NCBI GenBank assembly: GCA_033557675.1
Contig: JAWQRM010000248.1
Location: 1-25,676, forward strand
Direction of reading: 5' to 3'
DNA length: 25,676 bases
Source: Coptodactyla brooksi
Taxonomy: Eukaryota; Arthropoda; Insecta; Coleoptera; Scarabaeidae
The first letter of the stretch is position 1. Each line of letters starts with the position of its first letter. The notes under the pieces are model-generated. The model was not told where the DNA came from and made no database searches. It worked only from the letters and a program-made list of their open reading frames with translations. Below are positions 19,218 to 25,676 of this stretch, in pieces. Position numbers and translations under genes: made by a program.

Positions 19218-20100
19218 AATTGGATCCACATCAGAATTTACTTCATATTCTCTCTTGTTTTTAGATTTAGTGTTTGTAATATTTTTTATTATAATACATT
19301 TTACTGTTGTTAGCAATAAGATTTCTTGTCATCGTTGTTTGCATTTATGTACTGTAATAAAATCACAATATATTGATTTCGTTGACAACTCTCCCGTATC
19401 TGCATACATTGGGTTACTATGACCCGAAGGACTACAAGCGTATAGTGAAACTAAGGAGAATAGCGGGGTTAAGGGCTTACATACGTTCTCAACTTTCAAA
19501 AAATCTAAAAAAAATACGGACATTGTATCCTTATAGCGTATTGAATAATGAAAAAAAAGATTTAAAATGATATGTCAATTATTACGAAAGTTATGAGCAA
19601 AAATGTGAACACGCGCTCGATCGATAAAACCGACCTCGCACAATATAAAGCCACCTGCAGCGATTAGGTAGAAACTCACAAATACATGTTATGAAACTCA
19701 CAAGTACGACGTCCGAAGAAAAGGAGAGCTCCTTAGGGCTGACTTTAAGAGAATGTGAGACCGAGTATACGAATGTTTCAGAGAAAAAATTGTCATACCA
19801 TTATATAAACTTTAATCGCAATTTTCTGGAAACTATATTGTCAGTATGGACAGCACGATAACTTGCAAAATTTTTAACATTTCTAGATAAAATTTGCCCT
19901 CATCTACGCATAATCAAATTATTTAAGTACCATCGAGCCATTTTTTTTAAATTTTAAATTTAAAATTTTTATATTTTTTCAATCAGTTTAAATGTAAAAA
20001 TTTTAGACGAAAAATGTCATCAAATAATTGTCTCCAAAATTGCATAATTTTCTTTCCTAATGCGATAATAATTTCTTACAACAATTTTGATCACCAATAG
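19218..20100. other. Spacer, no gene seen
   Basis: The first part (to about 19330) is probably piggyBac 3' untranslated sequence. A 65-codon frame at 19373-19570 (DPKDYKRIVKLRRIAGLR) is basic and looks coding-like but matches nothing I know. A short AT palindrome lies at about 19948-19968. Confidence 0.35.
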
Positions 20101-20523
20101 GTACAAATACTCAAAAAACTGCTCTACGTTCTGTTTTGTACAAAAAGTTGGCAACCTGATATCGCCCTACTGTCCAACACGGCCAATAGAAAAGTAAATA
20201 ATAACAAAGAAAAAAATGGTACAACCTATAATAAGTTTGATAAAAGGTACTCCGGAAGTATGGTATATGACTATAACAAGATCAGGCAAAATTTATTAAG
20301 TGGAGAATATAGAAAAGAAGGAAAGATGTCAACACAAATATATGTTATCTTCAAATATAATAATGTTCTAAATTTGGAACCACAATTACAAAATTCAAGT
20401 ACATCTGAACATTTTGAAGATGGTATCTACAGGACAATGATAAATGAAAGGATAGGGAATGTGGGTGAATTTAGTTATTTATTCAGCATGTATGATGAAT
20501 TAAATACAACTTCTAGAGAATAA
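20101..20523 (+). other. Unassigned open frame of 140 codons
   Basis: The frame is open from 20101 (after a TAG) to the TAA at 20521-20523. The first ATG is at 20260, giving 87 residues from there (MVYDYNKIRQNLLSG ... LFSMYDEL). Such length without a stop is unusual in sequence this AT-rich. The product looks soluble and hydrophilic with no signal peptide or obvious domain. It lies immediately upstream of the Penelope-like fragment and in the same orientation, so it could be a diverged part of that element or of an unrelated inserted gene. I do not recognise it. Confidence 0.3.
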
Positions 20524-20559
20524 AACGTTAGCTATTCTTAGCACTTTAATGATCATGTT

Positions 20560-21380
20560 CAATTCACGGTTGAAAGAGAAATTAATAATTCTTTACCATT
20601 TTTAGCTATGTTACTGATCAGACATACTACTAATTTGTTAATAACGGATTGGTACCAAAAACCTACTAGTTGAGGTAGATATCTCAATTTCTTTTCCAAT
20701 CATCCTATTAACCAAAAACTTAACATATATATTCAAATTAAACATAGAATTAACTAAAATTGTCTAATAGTATGTCCATACACAAAATCTTCATAAACTA
20801 TATATTTTTGTTAATAATGGTTACCCCTCAAATTAGTTCCATAAATTGCTATATAACAATCCTCAAAATAGAATAAATACTGATATCGCTGTTTCCCTTC
20901 AGGAGATTGTGTATAAAGAGTTACCTATCATATCAGGTTTTTTAGGACAGATTTCAATGAAGGTTAATGTTCAAGGCTTAAGGGCAGCTTACTATAATTT
21001 AGAGAGAGCTGGGAACTTTTTCACCAGACTTAAGCACACACCCCCACATCATAGATGTGGGAGTAATCTATGATGTCGGGTGTTGTATACTGCACCAGTT
21101 GTAGAGATTGTAACTCTAGCTATGTAGGCCAAACGAAAGGATGACTGATGAATCGTATCAAACACTAGCTGGATATTAGAAACAATTAACGTATTGATGC
21201 TTTTTCTCAACATGCTATAAACAATAATCATATGTTCAATTTCAATGATGAACAGATCCTATATAAAAAGAATAATTTAAGAGAAAGAGTGTTTTTGGAG
21301 ATGATTGACGAGTTAAGTAACATATACAGTTATTTATTAAATTTACGTAATAATAATATTGATTACTCAGATTACCAATT
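20560..21380 (+). pseudogene. Penelope-like element: RT tail plus GIY-YIG endonuclease
   Basis: Three consecutive parts of a PLE polyprotein are visible. 20560-20757: QFTVEREINNSLPFLAMLLI, TDWYQKPTS, a TGA, GRYLNFFSNHPINQKL, the thumb-proximal end of the Penelope reverse transcriptase. 20846-21073: linker ending NFFTRLKH. 21076-21378: GVVYCTSCRDCNSSYVGQTK, the GIY-YIG nuclease start (VVY and YVG correspond to GIY and YIG), then RIKH and LRERVFLEMIDEL. In-frame stops follow QTKG, IKH and RNN. The upstream catalytic RT motifs (YADD type) are missing. PLEs reverse-transcribe their RNA and use this nuclease for integration. The 3' end abuts the viral-type gene relic at about 21390. Confidence 0.85.
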
Positions 21381-21395
21381 CCGAACTCGGCTACA

Positions 21396-22333
21396 AGAAG
21401 AGGTGGTTTTCTTCCATTTCTGGTGCCATTATTTGCTGGTTTGTCTGCAGCAGGGCACTCGCATCAGGAGTTAGTAATGTCGTAAGAGCTGTGGAGGAGC
21501 AGTGAACGTCATAATAAGATTTTCGCAGCAATGGCAGTAGGAACCAGTGATGTGAATTGGTAGTTTACCGTGGATTAAACGTGTCTGGACGGCCCATCTA
21601 CCTGCTTCGTTGGGTCAGTTTTATTGCTCCAAAAATATCTGTATTGTTAGGATTGGACGGACTACCTAATCTGACAGGTAGTTTATGATGGAACGTTTAA
21701 ATAGTTTAAAGGACAATTTTAAATAATAATGTAAATGCGCGTGCGCCGTGACATCTCCCGGCGGCGGGTGAAAACATTAATAAAAAAACAAAAGGTTAGT
21801 AGTAGGCTTATTAAAAAATAATTACATTTTTAATTTAACATAAAATAGATCACTATAATATGTACTTAATGTACTAAAATTTATTTTGTTTGATACAGTG
21901 GATAAAATATAGTTAGCTTTAAGAGAGCTATTTTGCGTTTATATTATTATTTAAAATTGTCTTTTAAACTATTTAAACCGCCCATCATAAACTGGGTGAT
22001 AAACCTGGCAGATTAGATAGTCCCTGCAGTCCTAAGAATAGAGGAGTCTTTTTGGAGCAATAAAACTGGCCCTTTTCCTTACACCCAACGAAGCAGGTAG
22101 ATCCGATAGATCTGGTAGATCAATTTACCAATTCACATCGCTGGTACGAACGAAAATCTGATGCAGGACTGCTTCTACGGCCATACCGTAAAGGATACGT
22201 TTTATTTTTAAATCCTCTGTCTTTATTTCCTCATTTGACTGAAAAACAAACTCCAAAAACCGTTAAACGATATGGATGTTATGCGTTGCGGACGCCGTTG
22301 GCTTCCATATTTTCGTGGACTATAAATGCGTGA
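21396..22333 (+). pseudogene. Polinton/adintovirus-type pX-like small structural protein, split by an insertion
   Basis: The left part (21396-21505) reads RRGGFLPFLVPLFAGLSAAG, a one-base shift at about 21450, then ASGVSNVVRAVEEQ and a stop. The right part, after a 600-bp inserted element, reads GLLLRPYRKGYVLFLNP (about 22166-22216) and runs to a TGA at 22331-22333. The combination of a GGFLP hydrophobic/Ala-rich head and a (G)LYL+PY+.G tail is a signature I associate with a small protein encoded beside the capsid and protease genes in arthropod Maverick/adintovirus-like elements, sometimes compared with adenovirus pX/pVI core proteins. The functional label is by association; the split and frameshift are seen directly. 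The following relic supports the context. Confidence 0.5.
21544..22144. mobile_element. Long-inverted-repeat (foldback) element
   Basis: About 200 bp at the left (21544-21740, starting CCAGTGATGTGAATTGG) matches the reverse complement of the right end (21935-22144, which starts CCAGCGATGTGAATTGG when complemented). The match is imperfect and includes small gaps; shared blocks include CTACCTGCTTCGTTGGGT, CAGTTTTATTGCTCCAAAAA and TTTAAATAGTTTAAA. The central 190 bp contain a CG-rich patch (21737-21770) and AT-rich sequence with no open frame. It is a non-autonomous foldback-type element lying inside the pX-like relic. A target duplication is not obvious. Confidence 0.85.
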
Positions 22334-22383
22334 CACAACACTTAATAAACCACGCAAAAGAGAATATACTGTTATAAATCTAA

Positions 22384-23078
22384 ATTTTATGCAAGGCTTT
22401 ATGGGTAGCATCATGCTATGGGTAGCATTTTGTAAACATGGAGGACTCGTACTATTTTGATTCTTTTGGAAACTTGAAACCTCCCACGGAAACACATTTC
22501 GGTCGTAATGTTAAAATACTATACCGCATGGCGGTGCCGCACTAGCACTATAGGGATCCTGCAGCGAGTGGAAGTAAGATGGACTGGACCTCGTTCACTT
22601 CGACAGCAAGCGAGCGAGCGCAATGTACACGCCAATTTGAAAGAGTAGAGAGAACGAACGACAGGCGATTGTTTGAAAGCAGTAGCAATTTTGTATTTCG
22701 TTGAATGTTTGTAATTTGAAGGAATGATAACAATTTCAGTGCAAAATATTCTCTACCCTACAAGAATAGACGACAGAAGTGTATCTGCAGTAATGACAAC
22801 TGCGAAGTCACCGTGATTAAGTCATATTGGGCCAGAACTTTTTCCCCACTCTTTCAAGTTTGTTTGCTGCGTTGCTCCTCACTCGTTCTCGAAGTGAACG
22901 AGGCCTAGTCCGTCTCACTTACATTCACTGCAAGATCCCAAGAAGATAGGGCTAGTGCTGCATCGCCAAACGGTATAATCCTGCGAGATATCAAATCGTT
23001 AATTCGGCAAATTGCGAACATTTGTGGTTAGAATTTCTACCGAAACGCTCCTTAAAACATGTTAACAGTTCAGAATAA
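22384..23078 (+). pseudogene. Adenain-like (Ulp1-fold) viral-type cysteine protease, split by an insertion
   Basis: At 22413-22445 the sequence reads MLWVAFCKHG, corresponding to the (T)HW.A block that normally supplies the catalytic His; here that residue is Leu. After a frameshift comes SYYFDSFGNLKPP (about 22447-22486), the very typical Asp-containing strand of adenovirus-type and Maverick proteases, to NVKILY. A 450-bp inverted-repeat element then interrupts the gene, and it resumes at about 22979 with PARYQIVNSANCEHLWLEFL, where the catalytic Cys codon (23013-23015) is still TGC. The frame ends at TAA 23076-23078. In the intact relatives the enzyme processes capsid proteins during virion maturation. 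This copy is inactive. Confidence 0.75.
22524..22973. mobile_element. Inverted-repeat MITE inside the protease relic
   Basis: The left end is CCGCATGGCGGTGCCGCACT (22524 onward) and the right end, complemented, is CCGTTTGGCGATGCAGCACT (from 22973). TATA stands on both sides (22520-22523 and 22974-22977), a likely target duplication. The arms stay similar for roughly 100 bp, sharing CTCGTTCACTTCGA and other blocks. The interior has no coding capacity. The reading frame of the protease on the left (ending NVKILY) and on the right (starting PARYQ) would be brought together if this segment were absent, which supports a clean insertion. Confidence 0.85.
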
Positions 23079-23086
23079 GTTTAGTC

Positions 23087-23612
23087 ATGTCCAGTACGTT
23101 TACTATTATTCCCCTGATGAATTAGGCGAAATATTAAAGTATGCTTTAGGATTCGCCTACTTACCTACAACAGTATACCGAACATTGAACTTGGTTGTAA
23201 CGAAATTCATTATAGTGACCATGATAAAATAATTTAAATACCTTTAAATTTTATGAAATCAGGTAGTATTGGACCTATCCTCGGTTTTAGTAGCTGTATA
23301 TTGAAACCTAAAAAGTTACATGAGCCCGATCGATCTGTATAAATCATTAAAGATTCAAGGACTCCGGCAAAATGTAATATTGTAACGAGCGCATTTGATG
23401 TTAGCTACAGGTCTCGTACGCTTTTCAAGTTTTTACCCCAAGTTGCCCCCGATTTTGCTATAAATATTCAAACTAAACATATAGTTTATATGCCTATAAT
23501 CAACTGTAAGAGTCTCAACAACATAACCTTAACTATACAGGATCAAAACGGAAATCCAGTAAATTCTCGTAACGAAGAGATGGTTATTAGACTTGAATTG
23601 AAACGAATTTAA
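23087..23612 (+). pseudogene. Candidate penton-like minor capsid protein relic
   Basis: The ATG at 23087 follows the protease stop by 8 bases. After an early frameshift (about 23105-23135) one frame runs from about 23137 to the TAA at 23610-23612, interrupted only by TAA at 23235-23237 and 23340-23342. Recognisable blocks are TYNSIPNIE, GPILGFSSCILKP, HIVYMPIINCKSLNNITLTI and QDQNGNPVNSRNEEMVIRLE. I associate these with a structural protein found beside the protease and major capsid genes in arthropod Polinton/adintovirus-type elements. The penton-like role (jelly-roll protein at capsid vertices) is inferred from position and composition, not proven. Confidence 0.55.
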
Positions 23613-23613
23613 G

Positions 23614-23718
23614 ATGGGACTTGTATTTAATCATCAGCAGTTACAACATGTCTATCGAGATCACCCCTATAAAATCTCAACTTCAAACGTAGCGAAATCA
23701 ATTGGAGCGAGTGTTTGA
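23614..23718 (+). pseudogene. Short ORF between the two capsid-type genes
   Basis: It starts two bases after the preceding stop (ATG 23614), giving MGLVFNHQQLQHVYRDHPYK and ending at TGA 23716-23718 after 34 residues. A neighbouring frame from 23715 continues with TRMSRQFLKSLGFN up to the next ATG at 23787, suggesting that the original short protein was about 55-60 residues and has since been frameshifted near 23716. Its tight spacing to both neighbours fits the compact gene arrangement of a DNA virus or virus-like element. Function unknown. Confidence 0.4.
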
Positions 23719-23786
23719 GTGAGCAGCTCCCGACGCGAATGAGTAGGCAATTTTTAAAGAGTTTAGGATTCAACAACTTAAACAAC

Positions 23787-24150
23787 ATGAGCAAAATATT
23801 CAGCGTTTATGATTCAACAACTTTCAATGATAGTTTATCTAGCGAAGGGTTTCATACTTATATCTCACGTATTCAGTCGTTTAATCACGGTGATGATATT
23901 CGAATACCTATAAGTCTTCAGGATATATGTATACTATCCTAAAGATAATTGTTACATTTTCATTAAAGGAAAGGGTTGGTACTTTTAAGAAGTCGAAACG
24001 ATGAAAATTGCTATAAAATAGTTTAACAGATGATACGAAACAAATGAATACTTTTCTGTCGAGCACAGAATAGAGAATACGTTGTGTAACCATTAATGAT
24101 AAATATCGTTTGCAAAATTGAAAACAAATGCTTGAAGCATTTGTCATCGT
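23787..24150 (+). pseudogene. Candidate major capsid protein, N-terminal relic
   Basis: The ATG at 23787 opens MSKIFSVYDSTTFNDSLSSE, followed by FHTYISRIQS and GDDIRIPISLQDI. A frameshift at about 23928 then moves the continuing strand (YPKDNCYIFIKGKG) to another frame, which stops near 23990; further decayed sequence extends to about 24150. The pattern (short acidic start, then a strand with DIRIPI..QD followed by a YI.I.G strand) resembles the first jelly roll of the capsid protein in arthropod Polinton/adintovirus-like elements. Only the first fifth of such a protein is left, so most of the gene was deleted before the polymerase relic that follows. A 10-bp palindrome lies at 24124-24144. 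Confidence 0.5.
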
Positions 24151-24179
24151 CGCTTCTGATGATGGCGATATATTCTTAG

Positions 24180-25151
24180 CTTAGTGGTCCCAAAATCCAC
24201 GGTTTTGCTGGAATTAAGATCCAACTGGAACTCTTCGCTTTCCTCGATAAAGGAAACGCTGCCAAAGACGAAGATAATGATGTCGATGACGTCATCACTA
24301 CCGAACACATCAAGTCTTTCAATACTCGCTATCGACTAGTGACTTCTGAGGACTTCATTATCATCACTTTTGACGAACAAGCAGCATCTTTGAAGAAAAA
24401 ACTGAAGAGTTACAGGAGCAAGGGTTGAACATTTAAATATAAGCAAGTATACATCAATTCGGGGCTCATCCTATATTCATATACCGAAACAAGTAACCGA
24501 AACACGGGCTTGTTTAAATATTTGAAACAAGGATGATGTCTGCATTGCGTGGTGCATGACGTCCGCTATGCATCCAACTGTAGATCATGGCGATCCTACA
24601 TCCAGCTATCCATATTATACTGAGGTCTTGAATTTCCAAAGAGTCGAGTTCCCCATAAAAATAAAAGATATCGCCAAAATTTAAACATTGAATAATATCA
24701 ACCTTAACAGTTTACGCGCTAGGTGATGTTGAAAGCTGTATATACACATGGTAGGGACAATTTATTTTTCACAAAGTAGACGTCCAACGCATGTAAATTT
24801 ATTGCTCTTGGAAGAAAATGATATATCGCATTACGTTCTAATTAAAAATACGTCTAGATTGATTTCAATTCAAATTTCAAACCATAAAGCGGCTGTGAAC
24901 TTGTATGATGGATGCTTGACGTTCTTCAAGAACTTAAACTGCGTATCATTCTACCATCTGTGGATTTGGAAATGTCTAAATTTGGCGAAAAACTTCCCGA
25001 TAATATTTTAGACTTTAACCATTTTGAAAGGGGCACAGCAGTACCATTCACAATTTATGCGGATTTTGAATGTCTACTTCAAGCATTGGGTGCTCGCCAA
25101 TCAAATCTGAATATATCTCCCCAATCGCATCCGTACATTCTCCGACCTTAA
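24180..25151 (+). pseudogene. Protein-primed family-B DNA polymerase (Polinton/adintovirus type), N-terminal half
   Basis: Three stretches of one protein follow each other. 24180-24428: GFAGIKIQLELFAFLDKG, FNTRYRLVTSEDFIIITF and KKLKSYRSKG, ending at a TGA. From 24439, in another frame, to about 24920: YTSIRGSSYIHIPKQVTE, NKDDVCIAWCMTSAMHP, YTEVLNFQRVEFPIKIKDIA, HVNLLLLEENDISHYVLIKN and a zinc-finger-like YDGCLTFF end, with stops at 24523, 24682, 24724 and 24730. From about 24912 to TAA 25149-25151: GEKLPDNILDFNHFERGTAV and PFTIYADFECLLQ, the exonuclease I motif (D-x-E at 25062-25070). The polymerase palm motifs are missing. Intact relatives replicate the element from a terminal protein; this copy cannot. 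Confidence 0.8.
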
Positions 25152-25569
25152 ATATTACTCATTTTCAACACAATATTTTTGTGGGGTTCACGATAACTTG
25201 AAAGGCGGATAGAATATCCTTCACTCTGGATAAGGCATACCTAGTTGGACTAGGCATAATTTTTATTATATTTTGACTAGATGCTTGTCCACTTTGGAGG
25301 AAAGGCTTTAACATTCAAGATATAACTACTCTTTTAACTGTACTAACTGCACAGAAACCGCAGTATTTGTCGGCACTACGTCATTATCTGAAGAATCATA
25401 ATCATGCGGATTTCTCATAATCGGTATCATCGCTGATCTGATTTTCAACCTCATAAGTATCTTCATCATTGGATGCGCCTCGATGTCTGCTATTTCTTCA
25501 TTACTATAATAATATACTCAACACTATATATAAAGAAATTGAAGAGCGCTGTCCGCATACCCTATTTAT

Positions 25570-25572
<3 letters not shown>
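25152..25572. other. Flank of the polymerase relic, unassigned
   Basis: The first 50 bases may continue the polymerase in another frame, but too weakly to call. On the minus strand at about 25480-25370 there is an acidic open stretch (NDEDTYEVENQISDDTDYEK) that resembles the N-terminus of some piggyBac transposases in composition only. No confident gene. Confidence 0.25.

Positions 25573-25611
<39 letters not shown>
25573..25611. repeat. (AT)n microsatellite
   Basis: An uninterrupted run of AT dinucleotides, about 19 units long, near the right edge of the window. Confidence 0.97.
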
Positions 25612-25614
<3 letters not shown>

Positions 25615-25676
25615 CTAAGTCGTTTTGTATCATAATAACCCGAGAGTTATACGTAAAATTCTTGTTTTAAGAAAAA

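Noticed and set aside
25370..25490. Minus-strand acidic stretch that could be a piggyBac N-terminus
   Set aside because: Only composition is similar; no core piggyBac motif follows within the readable sequence.
25573..25611. AT run as an origin or promoter
   Set aside because: A pure AT dinucleotide microsatellite needs no functional explanation.
1..25676. CRISPR arrays, bacterial operons, riboswitches
   Set aside because: No regularly spaced direct repeats, no polycistronic bacterial-type genes, and the splice sites and element families are eukaryotic.

Overview
This is an AT-rich arthropod (most likely insect) nuclear window. The reasons are the set of elements present (mariner, Tc1, piggyBac, jockey-type LINE, Penelope-like element, foldback MITEs), the eukaryotic splice signals, and the absence of operons or Shine-Dalgarno sites. 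It is mostly a graveyard of broken mobile elements around one short GC-richer island that looks like host gene sequence. No complete, intact gene was found.

Layout. 0-5 kb: a minus-strand Tc1/mariner-superfamily transposase fragment (1-505), two decayed LINE 3' ends on opposite strands (1416-1890 plus, 2110-2330 minus), a perfect 20-bp hairpin (2734-2781) and an internally deleted SETMAR-like mariner (2994-3369). 5-14 kb: a tRNA-like/SINE relic (5174-5247), a rearranged mariner copy (5857-6827), hairpins at 8049 and 8683, a second Tc3-like transposase relic (9256-9790), a minus-strand piggyBac-like relic (11440-11960), and a second copy of the 5857-6827 mariner family (12368-13821) carrying a nested foldback MITE (12431-12677). 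14.2-15.6 kb: GC/CpG-richer sequence with a convincing minus-strand internal exon of an unrecognised single-pass membrane protein (14236-14738) and a possible plus-strand first exon (15526-15591).

16.5-21.4 kb: a Tc1 C-terminus (minus), then jockey-type LINE ORF1 zinc knuckles and ORF2 endonuclease joined to the C-terminal half of a piggyBac transposase, an unassigned 140-codon open frame, and a Penelope-like element with RT tail and GIY-YIG endonuclease.

21.4-25.2 kb is the most unusual part: a degenerate cluster of plus-strand genes resembling the structural and replication module of a Polinton/Maverick-adintovirus-type element. In order these are a pX-like small structural protein, an adenain-like cysteine protease, a penton-like minor capsid protein, a short ORF, a candidate major capsid protein and a protein-primed family-B DNA polymerase up to its first exonuclease motif. 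All are broken by stops and frameshifts. Two separate long-inverted-repeat elements have inserted into it, one in the pX-like gene and one in the protease. The order of events is therefore viral-type integration, decay, then MITE insertion (or the last two overlapping). The genes do not work together today; the window is a layered record of insertions.
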